From: Gammaproteobacteria bacterium
GTDB taxonomy: Bacteria; Pseudomonadota; Gammaproteobacteria; Chromatiales; Chromatiaceae
Direction: 5' to 3'
Assembly: GCA_030594925.1 (NCBI GenBank)
Contig: JAUVEG010000011.1
Location: 1-12,581, forward strand
DNA: 12,581 nucleotides
Shown: in pieces, positions 6,144-12,581 of the stretch
Layout: each line of letters starts with the position of its first letter
Numbering within the stretch: the first letter of the stretch is position 1
The notes under the pieces: generated by a model
What the model saw: the letters and a program-made list of their open reading frames with translations, nothing else
Database searches by the model: none
Told to the model about the DNA's origin: nothing
Translations under genes and position numbers: made by a program

Positions 6144-8414
6144 CTATCCCTGCCCCGGTTTAAGCAGTTTTTCCAGGCCGAGGTTTTCAAGCGCGGCGCT
6201 CATGAAAGCGGTGACTTCATCCGCCTCGTTCATCTGCAGGACGCTTTGCAGCAGACGCATCGAATCTGCCTGGCTGATGGTCGATACCACACGTTTAACA
6301 CGCAGCAGACTGCCGGCGCTCATACTCAGACTGCCCACTCCCATCCCGACCAGTAACGGAGTTGCCAGCGGATTTCCTGCCAGCTCGCCACAGATGCCGA
6401 CAGGGCAGTTGTACTGACGTGCGCCCTCGATAATCTGCATTAACGCAAACAGGACCGCCGGATGAAGATCACTGTAGAGTTCTGCGACACGTGGATTATT
6501 TCTATCGACTGCCAGCAGATACTGCGTCAGGTCGTTTGTGCCAACCGAAATAAAATCGACGCGCTTGGCGATCGCAGCACTGTTGTAAACGGCTGCAGGA
6601 ACTTCGATCATCACCCCTGTTTTAGGTTTCGTGATCGCACAGCCTTCCTCTAGCAATTCACGGTGCGCGCGCTTGATCAGAGCAAGCAGCTGATCAACCT
6701 CTGCAACAGAAGTCACCATCGGCAACATGATATGCAGATTATCCAGGCCGAAACTGGCGCGCAGCATAGCTCTCACCTGGGTAAGAAATATTTCGGGATG
6801 ATCCAGTGAAATGCGCACACCGCGCCAACCGAGAAACGGGTTTGACTCTTTCACAGGAAAATAGGGCAGAGGCTTGTCTCCACCAATATCCAGAGTCCGC
6901 AATGCCACGGGCCGGGGGGAGAATGCCTGCAGGACCTTGCGATAATTTTTTACCTGCGACTCTTCACCGGGAAAGCGGTCTCTGACCATGAAGGGAAATT
7001 CGGTACGATAGAGGCCGACTCCATCGGACTCTTCAATACCAAAAGTGCTCATATCCGAGAGCAGGCCGGTGTTGAGATAGAGAGGAATACGAACACCATC
7101 GGTGGTTTCGACAGGCAGTCCGCGCAAATTCTCAAGTTCTGCAGTAAGCGCGCGATCCTCCTCCGCCAGGCGTTGATACTCTGCCCGCACCATAGGTTGT
7201 GGCGAGACATAGAGGCGGCCGCTATAGCCATCAAGGATAAGTTCCCGGCCATGAAGATGGGTTGTTGGAAGCGATTCCACTCCCATCACGGAGGGTACGC
7301 CCAGGGCACGCGACAAAATCGCCACATGCGACGAGCTTGAACCAGTGGCTGAAACGACACCCGCCAGCCTGGAACGCGGCACTTCGGCAAGTTGTACTGC
7401 GCTGACCTCCTCTCCAACAAGGATCGTACATTCGGGATATTCGATGCTTGACGGCAACTCCTGCTGCAGATACGACAGCACCCTGCGCCCCAGATCACGG
7501 ATATCCGATGCCCGTTCACGCAGATAGATATCCTCCATGGCGTCAAAAACACCCGCATGCTCCTCAACCGTTATGCGCAGTGCCGCAGGCGCCCACATCC
7601 CCTCCTCCGCAATCAGCTGCATCGCCCTGCCAGTGAGCGCATCTTCAGAGAGAATCATCACCCAGGCGTCAAAAAGAGCCTGGTCCTCTTCCGGAAGATC
7701 GTCGCTTAATTTCTGTTTGAGCCTGCGCAACTCCTGCTGCACTGCATCGACTGCCTGGCGCAACTGCTGCTGCTCCAGCTCTCTATCGTGCGTCATGCGA
7801 TCCGGAACACTCTCCAGATCAGCGGGAAGATAGGTAACAAATGCAGTCCCGATTGCGATTCCGCTGGAACTGGCGCGTCCCTTCAAAAACTGATTGCCGG
7901 GGCCTCCCGTCCTTTGAATTTTTGCCACCTCTCCGGTGGCATCGGCGTGAGCGATTGCGCCGGCAAGCTGAGCCGCCAGGGTGAGAACGAAAGTGACCAC
8001 CTCGTCATCAATTTTCCCCGCCTTCCTGTTGCGAACCACCAGTACGCCAAGCACTTTACTCTGCTGCAGAATGGGCGCCCCAAGAAACCCGTGATAGCGG
8101 GTCTCTCCGGTCTCGACAGTAGCAAGATATTTCTTGTGACTGTGGGCATCCTCGACATTGATCGCTTCGGCGCGTTCACACACCAGCCCGACCAGCCCGC
8201 GGTGCATCGGCAGCCAGACTTTTCCAATCGCTTCCTTATTGAGACCAACCGTGGCTCTCAGAACATGACGGTGATTTTCAAAATCGGTCAGATAGACAGA
8301 ACAGACATCCGCCTGAATACTCTGCCGAAGCATATAGACAATGGTATCAAGCGCCTCGCCGAGATCCCGGCAGGCGTTGACTTTCTGAATAATACGATGA
8401 AGGGTTTCGAGCAT
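6144..8414 (-). CDS. ptsP: Phosphoenolpyruvate-protein phosphotransferase PtsP (enzyme I-Ntr)
   Basis: This 756-residue cytoplasmic enzyme takes phosphate from phosphoenolpyruvate and passes it to the HPr-like protein NPr in the nitrogen-related phosphotransfer chain, which signals rather than transports sugar. An N-terminal GAF domain (about 1-160) distinguishes it from sugar enzyme I. In related proteins this domain senses glutamine. The phosphohistidine domain contains GSSSSHVAILSRALGVPSVMG with the active His at residue 363. The PEP-binding barrel shows GLYRTEF (Arg470), LRTLDIGGDKPLPYF, NPFLGWRGVR, GVMIEVPAA, SVGTNDLTQYLLAVDR and the catalytic Cys675 in GICGELAGNP. The frame is open to 8465, but the ATG at 8412-8414 gives the family start MLETLHRIIQKV. 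rppH lies upstream on the same strand, its usual partner, but 295 bases away because a repeat element intervenes. NPr and EIIA-Ntr are not in the window. Confidence 0.97.
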   Translation of the reverse strand: MLETLHRIIQKVNACRDLGEALDTIVYMLRQSIQADVCSVYLTDFENHRHVLRATVGLNKEAIGKVWLPMHRGLVGLVCERAEAINVEDAHSHKKYLATVETGETRYHGFLGAPILQQSKVLGVLVVRNRKAGKIDDEVVTFVLTLAAQLAGAIAHADATGEVAKIQRTGGPGNQFLKGRASSSGIAIGTAFVTYLPADLESVPDRMTHDRELEQQQLRQAVDAVQQELRRLKQKLSDDLPEEDQALFDAWVMILSEDALTGRAMQLIAEEGMWAPAALRITVEEHAGVFDAMEDIYLRERASDIRDLGRRVLSYLQQELPSSIEYPECTILVGEEVSAVQLAEVPRSRLAGVVSATGSSSSHVAILSRALGVPSVMGVESLPTTHLHGRELILDGYSGRLYVSPQPMVRAEYQRLAEEDRALTAELENLRGLPVETTDGVRIPLYLNTGLLSDMSTFGIEESDGVGLYRTEFPFMVRDRFPGEESQVKNYRKVLQAFSPRPVALRTLDIGGDKPLPYFPVKESNPFLGWRGVRISLDHPEIFLTQVRAMLRASFGLDNLHIMLPMVTSVAEVDQLLALIKRAHRELLEEGCAITKPKTGVMIEVPAAVYNSAAIAKRVDFISVGTNDLTQYLLAVDRNNPRVAELYSDLHPAVLFALMQIIEGARQYNCPVGICGELAGNPLATPLLVGMGVGSLSMSAGSLLRVKRVVSTISQADSMRLLQSVLQMNEADEVTAFMSAALENLGLEKLLKPGQG

Positions 8415-8515
8415 GCAGTGATATCCGTTATAACTACACAAAGCAGGAACTTTGGCACCAATCAATGCCTAGCTAGACCAGATCTCAGGCTGACAAGACA
8501 TGAAAAAATTATTTT

Positions 8516-8624
8516 CTCTCGCAAAGGCGCAAAGTTTCCGCGTCCTGCTTACGCCCTTGACCTACATCCATGTAGGCCAAGACCGCAAAGGTTTTTCTTG
8601 GCGAGCTTTGCGCCTTTGCGAGAG
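8516..8624. repeat. Perfect 19-bp inverted repeat forming the core of element copy 2
   Basis: CTCTCGCAAAGGCGCAAAG (8516-8534) is perfectly complementary to CTTTGCGCCTTTGCGAGAG (8606-8624). Another hairpin (8556-8581) and the inverted 20-bp segment lie inside the 71-base interior. In the rppH-ptsP transcript this would fold as a long stem with a branched interior. It could act as an attenuator, an RNase III-type processing site or an mRNA stabiliser; the sequence alone does not decide. Confidence 0.85.
8556..8581. repeat. Nested hairpin CCTACAT-CC-ATGTAGG
   Basis: Perfect 7-base arms (8561-8567 and 8570-8576) enclose a 2-base loop. Past one mismatch the pairing continues with CTTG (8556-8559) and CAAG (8578-8581). 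No counterpart exists in copy 1 of the element, so this segment was either inserted here or lost there. Confidence 0.75.
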
Positions 8625-8709
8625 TCAATATTGATTTTTGACCCATGTGTAATGATGTTAGCCACTCAAGGAATAGTGGGTGCTGGCAAGCTACTCCAAA
8701 ATGGCACTC

Positions 8710-9249
8710 TCAACGATAGAGGCGCACACGCCGGGAAATGGCGCGCGGCTCGGAGAGTTGCAGCCCGGACTTCTCGTTCGGAAACAGAAGCGGAGCCAGC
8801 TGTTTCAATGCATCAGCATAGACTCTGCGTTTAAAGTAGACGACCTTGTCGACCGGATACCAGTACTTTACCCAGCGCCAGTGATCAAACTCCGGTTTCG
8901 GAGAGTGATCCAGGCAGAAATCAGATTCGCTGCAGTTGACACGCAACAGATACCAGCGCTGTTTCTGCCCGATGCAGACAGGATTGGTGTTCTTGCGGAT
9001 ATAACGCCTCGGCAGTCGATAACGCAGCCAGTCGTGCGTCGAGCCAAGCAGACTGACATGATGAGGTTTCAGTCCAACCTCTTCATCCAGTTCACGATAC
9101 ATCGCCTCTTCAGGGGACTCATTCGTATCGATGCCTCCCTGTGGAAACTGCCATGCATCCTGTCCGATGCGTTTTGCCCAGAACAACTGGCGCTGTTGAT
9201 TGCACAGAATAATACCGACATTTGGCCGGAAACCGTCAGAATCTATCAC
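8710..9249 (-). CDS. rppH: RNA pyrophosphohydrolase RppH (Nudix)
   Basis: This 179-residue cytoplasmic Nudix hydrolase removes pyrophosphate from the 5'-triphosphate end of mRNA, leaving a monophosphate that lets RNase E start decay. The Nudix box GX5EX7REUXEEXGU is intact as [23 protein letters not shown] (residues 38-60 from the chosen start). Family segments [53 protein letters not shown] follow in order and leave little doubt. The frame is open to a TTG at 9255, but the GTG at 9247-9249 yields [12 protein letters not shown], which aligns with the MIDDDGYRPNVG start of the E. coli protein, so I use it. No strong ribosome site is visible for either. The gene is divergent from the HAD phosphatase gene across a 155-base gap and is the presumed first gene of the rppH-ptsP transcript. 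Confidence 0.97.
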   Translation of the reverse strand: MIDSDGFRPNVGIILCNQQRQLFWAKRIGQDAWQFPQGGIDTNESPEEAMYRELDEEVGLKPHHVSLLGSTHDWLRYRLPRRYIRKNTNPVCIGQKQRWYLLRVNCSESDFCLDHSPKPEFDHWRWVKYWYPVDKVVYFKRRVYADALKQLAPLLFPNEKSGLQLSEPRAISRRVRLYR

Positions 9250-9355
9250 GATCAAAGAGTTTATTAATATCGGATAACTAGTTTCATTCTTTCAAATTTT
9301 GTGTGATAAAGCAAGAATGATGCAACATAAACTACTGCTAAATAAAGAAAATCGG

Positions 9356-9361
9356 TATAGT
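9356..9361 (+). promoter_or_regulatory. Candidate -10 box for the HAD-permease-ATPase operon
   Basis: TATAGT matches the sigma-70 consensus TATAAT at five of six positions and lies about 44 bases before the GTG start. No good -35 hexamer is seen at 16-18 bases upstream, so this is tentative. The rest of the divergent gap 9250-9404 is A/T-rich and shows no recognisable riboswitch or operator. Confidence 0.25.
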
Positions 9362-9404
9362 TTGCGGTGAAACTTCTGACAATCTTATTTGCGGGATAAT
9401 TCGC

Positions 9405-10061
9405 GTGGCGCTGGCAATCTTTGATCTTGACAATACCCTGCTCGCCGGGGATTCCGACTATCTGTGGGGGACATTCCTATGCGATCAGGGGATTGTTGAT
9501 CGTGATATCTACGAACGGGAAAATCAGCGTTTTTACCAGGAGTACAAGGATGGACGCCTTGATATCATGGAGTTTTTACAATTCTCACTCCATCCATTGT
9601 CTCAATATCCGCTGGAAAAACTGCAACAGTGGCATCGGCAATTCATGCGTCACACTATCGAGCCCCTGATCACCTCTGATGCCCTGGCGCTGGTCAATAA
9701 ACACCGCCACAAGGGAGATATCCTGATGATCATTACCGCCACCAACGCCTTCGTGACCGCGCCGATTGCCGAACGTTTTGGCATCAACCATTTGATTGCA
9801 ACCGAGCCCCGTATCAAACGGGGACGCTACACCGGAGAGGTCGCCGGCGAACCCAGTTTTCAACAGGGAAAAGTACATCGTCTTGAAGAGTGGCTGCAGC
9901 AACATCAGCAATCGCTGGATGGCAGCTGGTTCTATAGTGACTCGCATAATGATCTGCCGCTGCTGGAGCAGGTCGATCATCCTGTTGCCGTGAATCCGGA
10001 TGAACTCCTCGAACAACGCGCGCAGCAGCAGGGATGGCCCATCATCAGATTGCATCCATGA
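9405..10061 (+). CDS. HAD-IB family phosphatase (SerB-like)
   Basis: This 218-residue cytoplasmic phosphatase belongs to haloacid dehalogenase class IB. Motif I is FDLDNTL (nucleophile Asp7, acid Asp9), motif II is the Thr in MIITATN (about 108-114), motif III is Lys156 in QGKVHRL, and motif IV is YSDSHNDLPLLE (Asp179, Asp183). A helical cap (about 15-90) suits small phosphorylated substrates. Relatives are annotated as phosphoserine phosphatase-like or histidinol-phosphatase-like; the true substrate cannot be told. The GTG start at 9405 is preceded by GGGAT at a suitable distance. The stop overlaps the next gene's ATG by 4 bases (ATGA, 10058-10061), so it is co-translated with a FecCD-type permease. 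Its position divergent from rppH-ptsP resembles the Pseudomonas arrangement as I recall it. Confidence 0.9.
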   Translation: MALAIFDLDNTLLAGDSDYLWGTFLCDQGIVDRDIYERENQRFYQEYKDGRLDIMEFLQFSLHPLSQYPLEKLQQWHRQFMRHTIEPLITSDALALVNKHRHKGDILMIITATNAFVTAPIAERFGINHLIATEPRIKRGRYTGEVAGEPSFQQGKVHRLEEWLQQHQQSLDGSWFYSDSHNDLPLLEQVDHPVAVNPDELLEQRAQQQGWPIIRLHP

Positions 10062-11026
10062 AACAGCCTTTGCTGATCTTGCTGATCGCTGCGGGCATTG
10101 CAGCAACACTGCTGTTGTCGGTCAGCTATGGAAGCGTCTCCATCCCCTTTGCGGCAATCGTCGAACTGTTGTTCAATCCCGATGAGACGACCTGGTCACG
10201 CATTCTGTGGGAGCTGAGATTACCCCGCGCCCTGTTCGCTTTCATCATCGGTGGATTACTCGCGCTCGCCGGCGTTCTGATGCAGGCGCTGCTGCGGAAC
10301 CCTCTCGCCGACCCCTATATTCTAGGCACATCAGGAGGCGCCGCTGCGGCGATGCTGATTGCGTTTCTGCTGGCGATTCCCGCTCAACTTCATGCATTCA
10401 TGGCGCTTGCCGGAGCTGCGTTCAGCACCCTGATACTGCTCTCTTTCACAGGGTTGCGTCAGGGCTTGCAGCAGCAGCAACTGCTGCTCTCCGGCATCAT
10501 CCTGACGACCGGATGGGGGGCGCTGATCACATTTTTACTGACTGCAGCGCCAACGGCCCAGATCCCCGGCATGCTCTTCTGGCTGATCGGTGACCTTGGG
10601 GAGAGTTCTTCACTGCTGCTGCCTGCCGCCACACTGGCAGTCGGGCTGGTTGCCGCCTTGCTGCTGGCAAAACCACTGGATATGCTGCTGCTTGGCGATC
10701 TGCAGGCCGCATCACTGGGAGTCTCCGTTAGGCCCCTGCGCTTCGTGATGCTGGGCGTAGCAGTGAGTGTGACGGCAATCGCAGTCACCGCTGCCGGGCC
10801 GATTGGATTCATCGGGCTGGTGACTCCACATCTTGTACGATTTGTGACAGGCGCCTCGCATCGCCGCCTGATTCCCGCCAGCGTCATGCTCGGAGGGGTG
10901 CTGATGATGGCGGCTGATGTGATGTCACGCACCATCATTGCGCCGAGGCAGATGCCAGTCGGCGTTTTTACCGCCATGATCGGTGTACCAATCTTTCTTT
11001 TTCTGATGAAAAGAGCGCAGCGATGA
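10058..11026 (+). CDS. FecCD/BtuC-type ABC transporter permease
   Basis: This 322-residue inner-membrane protein has about ten hydrophobic segments and forms the channel of an importer for iron chelates, heme or cobalamin. Family motifs include RLPRALFAFIIGGLLALAG (54-72), MQALLRNPLADPYILG (75-90), LGDLQAASLG (212-221, the region that contacts the ATPase), GPIGFIGLVTPHLVR (247-261) and the C-terminal MPVGVFTAMIGVPIFLFL (299-316). Length is close to that of E. coli BtuC (326). An in-frame ATG at 10034 exists, but the ATG at 10058, overlapping the previous stop, gives the usual short N-terminus and is chosen. It is coupled in the same way to the ATPase downstream. No binding protein, TonB receptor or cobalamin riboswitch is in the window, so cobalamin and siderophore iron cannot be separated. 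Confidence 0.93.
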   Translation: MKQPLLILLIAAGIAATLLLSVSYGSVSIPFAAIVELLFNPDETTWSRILWELRLPRALFAFIIGGLLALAGVLMQALLRNPLADPYILGTSGGAAAAMLIAFLLAIPAQLHAFMALAGAAFSTLILLSFTGLRQGLQQQQLLLSGIILTTGWGALITFLLTAAPTAQIPGMLFWLIGDLGESSSLLLPAATLAVGLVAALLLAKPLDMLLLGDLQAASLGVSVRPLRFVMLGVAVSVTAIAVTAAGPIGFIGLVTPHLVRFVTGASHRRLIPASVMLGGVLMMAADVMSRTIIAPRQMPVGVFTAMIGVPIFLFLMKRAQR

Positions 11027-11793
11027 AAGCCTTGCTGCAGTGTCAAAAGATCAATATTCGCGCCGGCAACAGGGAGCTCATCAATCAACTGCAGTGGCGT
11101 ATCGAGCCGCAGCAATGCTGGGGGATTCTCGGTCCCAATGGCTGCGGAAAAACCTCGCTGCTGCACAGCCTGGCAGGATTGCGAGAGGTTGAAGATGGCG
11201 AGATTCTCATTCAGCAGCAGCCAATCAACAGCTACTCCCGGCGCGGGCTCGCCCAATTAGTCGGCCTGCTGTTTCAGCACAGCAGTTATGATTTTCCGAC
11301 CACGGTTGAAGAGCTGGTAATGAGTGGCAGGTTTGCGCAGCAGAAACTGCTGGCCGGCATCACCACTGAGGATCGCCAACAGGTTCACACTGCCATGCGA
11401 AATTTCAAGATTACAGAGCTTGCGAAAAGAGCGGCGAACACCCTCTCCGGCGGCGAGATGCAGCGGGTTGCGATGGCGATTCTGCATACCCAGTCACCAC
11501 GCATTGCACTCCTGGACGAGCCGGAAAACCACCTTGATCCAGGGATAATGTTTAAGTTATTACAATTACTTACAGAGTATTTCTCGACAGATAATAGGTC
11601 ATGCATCATGGTGCTGCACGATCCATCAGTCGCTGTACGCCTGTGTTCACATCTACTGCTGCTATTTGGCGACGGGCGTTACATTCAAGGCAGGACGATG
11701 GATATTGCCACCCCGGAGAACCTCTCGGAACTCTATGCGCATCCGATGCATGCCGTCACCATCGATAACGGCCTGCTGTTTTATCCCGGTTAA
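11023..11793 (+). CDS. FecE/BtuD-type ABC transporter ATP-binding protein
   Basis: This 256-residue cytoplasmic ATPase partners the permease before it; the two genes share ATGA (11023-11026). Walker A is GPNGCGKT (37-44), the Q-loop is Gln85 in LLFQHSS, the signature is LSGGEMQR (141-148), Walker B is IALLDEPENHLD (161-172) and the switch histidine is His199 in MVLHDPSVA. All catalytic residues are intact. The D-loop segment reads PENHLD where PTNHLD or PTSALD is commoner, which is a tolerated change. By eye the DNA around 11541-11610 is richer in A/T than the rest of the gene. The gene ends 24 bases before the convergent toxin gene, and a small hairpin overlaps both stops. As for the permease, the imported substrate is either a ferric chelate or cobalamin. 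Confidence 0.93.
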   Translation: MKALLQCQKINIRAGNRELINQLQWRIEPQQCWGILGPNGCGKTSLLHSLAGLREVEDGEILIQQQPINSYSRRGLAQLVGLLFQHSSYDFPTTVEELVMSGRFAQQKLLAGITTEDRQQVHTAMRNFKITELAKRAANTLSGGEMQRVAMAILHTQSPRIALLDEPENHLDPGIMFKLLQLLTEYFSTDNRSCIMVLHDPSVAVRLCSHLLLLFGDGRYIQGRTMDIATPENLSELYAHPMHAVTIDNGLLFYPG

Positions 11794-11818
11794 TCTTTCG
11801 TGAGCACATGAAAAGATT
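11792..11818. terminator. Small hairpin between convergent ATPase and toxin genes
   Basis: AATCTTT (11792-11798) pairs with AAAGATT in AAAAGATT (11811-11818). GTG/CAT pairing with one bulge and a wobble extends the stem around a short loop. It overlaps the TAA of the ATPase gene and reaches the vapC stop. The stem is A/T-rich and has no downstream U-run, so efficient termination is doubtful. Confidence 0.35.
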
Positions 11819-12204
11819 CACCTCCATCCTTTCCGGATATTTAATTCCGGCATAGGAAAATGTTTGCTGTTCAGCGTAAAAATGCATCCTCCTGTCTGCA
11901 TCACAGTAGCGGCTAGAATTGCATCATTGGCATCAGTTCCATGACTGGGATTCCATTTACGATACAGCGTCCCGGCTATATCAACAATTTTCTGGTCCAC
12001 TGACTCTGTTGTAAACTGCGACAAAAATAACGCTGTCGCAGCCTCCTCTTCAGGCCTCATAAAGAAAACAACTTCTGCACGCTGCATCGCTCCGGTATAA
12101 AGATCGTAACCACCCTTGTCCCGAAGACGCATTAACAAATTTTTTGCCCTCTTCTCTCCTCGAAGATGCCAGATAAGAATATCCGCATCGATATAAGCCC
12201 TCAT
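11818..12204 (-). CDS. PIN-domain toxin, VapC family
   Basis: This 128-residue PIN-domain endoribonuclease is of the VapC toxin type, whose members block growth by cutting specific RNAs such as tRNA or the 23S sarcin-ricin loop. Acidic metal-binding residues are visible: Asp6 in YIDADILIW, Glu44 in QRAEVVF, and Asp91 and Asp94 in GTDANDAILAATVMQ. The closing TLNSKHFP motif (110-117) is present, so the enzyme should be active. The ATG at 12202-12204 overlaps the antitoxin stop (ATGA, 12201-12204), the usual coupling that keeps toxin made with antitoxin. The RNA target is unknown. By eye the pair is richer in A/T than the preceding transporter genes, consistent with acquisition by transfer. Confidence 0.92.
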   Translation of the reverse strand: MRAYIDADILIWHLRGEKRAKNLLMRLRDKGGYDLYTGAMQRAEVVFFMRPEEEAATALFLSQFTTESVDQKIVDIAGTLYRKWNPSHGTDANDAILAATVMQTGGCIFTLNSKHFPMPELNIRKGWR

Positions 12205-12458
12205 CGATGATGCCTTTGCATCGATTTATTGAAAGCTGAACGCGCTTCTGAAATGCTTTCCTGAGGAGTTTCTGATCTTTCCCAGGCGCCACAGCTGTTT
12301 TCAAATGCATCAATTTTTTTCTCTAAACCGGTCTGCTCAGAAAACACTCTGATTGCCGCTTCAATAACAGCTTTCTTGGAGGTTTTAAGTTCATTGGCTA
12401 ACACTCCTATTTGCTGTATAACTGACTCATCAACACGCGCCGATAAAATTTTATCCAT
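12201..12458 (-). CDS. Ribbon-helix-helix antitoxin, VapB-like
   Basis: This 85-residue protein precedes and overlaps the PIN toxin gene. Residues 3-45 (KILSARVDESVIQQIGVLANELKTSKKAVIEAAIRVF, in two stretches) have the strand-helix-helix pattern of a ribbon-helix-helix DNA-binding domain, with the polar beta strand KILSARVDE at the front. The C-terminal half is charged and probably disordered until it wraps around the toxin. Such antitoxins neutralise the toxin by binding it and repress their own promoter. The ATG at 12456-12458 is preceded by GCGGGGGTT, a usable ribosome site. The exact family name cannot be fixed from sequence alone; the role follows mainly from the fold pattern and the partner. 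Confidence 0.85.
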   Translation of the reverse strand: MDKILSARVDESVIQQIGVLANELKTSKKAVIEAAIRVFSEQTGLEKKIDAFENSCGAWERSETPQESISEARSAFNKSMQRHHR

Positions 12459-12474
12459 AATGAACCCCCGCTAT

Positions 12475-12526
12475 TCATACGTATACTCTATGACGTAAGA
12501 ATATCAGGCCGGTCTTCAATTTGCAA
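12475..12526 (-). promoter_or_regulatory. Promoter and operator candidate for the toxin-antitoxin pair
   Basis: On the minus strand, TTGCAA (12521-12526) and TATTCT (12498-12503) form a -35/-10 pair with exactly 17 bases between them. TG stands one base before the -10 box, as in extended -10 promoters. Just downstream, at the expected transcription start, lie TCATA-N9-TATGA (12475-12493) and inside it the palindromes ATACGTAT (12477-12484) and GTATAC (12481-12486). A ribbon-helix-helix antitoxin bound here would block initiation, which suits autoregulation. Sequence beyond 12526 shows nothing identifiable. Confidence 0.6.
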
Positions 12527-12581
12527 AATTATTCTGACACGTTCGTCTGCACATCCGGCAATTCGCGGTCAGAAGATTGCT

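Larger units (their letters stand above)
8476..8679 (+). repeat. Dispersed intergenic repeat element, copy 2, between rppH and ptsP
   Basis: The left flank (8476-8506) and right flank (8638-8679) match those of copy 1 in the same orientation. The core between them is longer than in copy 1 and is built around a perfect 19-bp inverted repeat. CGCAAAGGTTTTTCTTGGCG at 8584-8603 equals the reverse complement of 91-110 in copy 1, so this core segment is inverted relative to the flanks. The element fills nearly all of the gap between two genes that usually adjoin, and so looks like an insertion into the operon. Confidence 0.8.

Noticed and set aside
7788..8834. Long plus-strand open frame of 348 codons across the ptsP start, the repeat element and the rppH end
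   Set aside because: It is antisense to two clearly identified genes and runs through non-coding repeats. The translation shows no domain or plausible start context.
9250..9255. TTG start at 9255 extending RppH by two residues
   Set aside because: The GTG at 9249 aligns with the known RppH start and neither start has a better ribosome site.
9250..9404. Cobalamin riboswitch upstream of the HAD-permease-ATPase operon
   Set aside because: The gap is only 155 bases, shared with a divergent gene, and I see no B12-box-like motif or suitable fold.
10459..11256. Minus-strand open frame of 265 codons opposite the permease and ATPase genes
   Set aside because: The composition is a low-complexity shadow (Ser, Ala, Pro rich), and the plus-strand genes are unmistakable.

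Overview
The window looks like chromosomal DNA of a free-living gammaproteobacterium. The evidence is a true RNase T (a family largely confined to this class), and the block HAD phosphatase / rppH / ptsP in the same divergent layout that I recall from Pseudomonas-type genomes. Base composition is moderate by eye. Genus and species cannot be read from the sequence.

Layout: 1-264 holds no gene, only a dispersed repeat element. 265-906 (+) is rnt. A long palindromic repeat and a heptamer array fill the convergent gap to mltB. From 9249 back to 1087 five genes lie on the minus strand in the order rppH, ptsP, ABC ATPase, a fused ABC permease/GldG-type protein, and mltB. From 9405 to 11793 (+) three genes overlap by 4 bases each: a HAD-IB phosphatase, a FecCD/BtuC-type permease and its FecE/BtuD-type ATPase. 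The window ends with a minus-strand VapBC-type toxin-antitoxin pair (11818-12458) that has its own promoter and a palindromic operator candidate.

How the genes work together: RppH starts 5'-end-dependent mRNA decay and PtsP is enzyme I of the nitrogen-related phosphotransfer system. The two are normally one tight operon, but here they are 295 bases apart with a copy of the repeat element between them. The ATPase and the 953-residue permease/GldG fusion are translationally coupled and form an ABC exporter-like complex of unknown substrate. The outer-membrane lytic transglycosylase MltB follows 33 bases later. The FecCD/FecE pair would import a metal chelate or cobalamin, but no binding protein or receptor is present here.

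No wholly new multi-gene system is evident. The most unusual content is repetitive. (1) A roughly 170-200 bp element is present twice, at 29-189 and 8476-8679. Its two flanks are conserved in the same orientation, but the stem-loop core between them carries a 20-bp identical stretch in the opposite orientation. (2) 7-bp-period arrays (TAAAACY and AAGGACT types) sit at gene ends. They supply the stop codons of three genes and an identical C-terminal tail, Gln-Pro-Lys-Thr-stop, to two unrelated proteins. (3) The GldG-like part of the fused permease appears to contain a tandem domain duplication.
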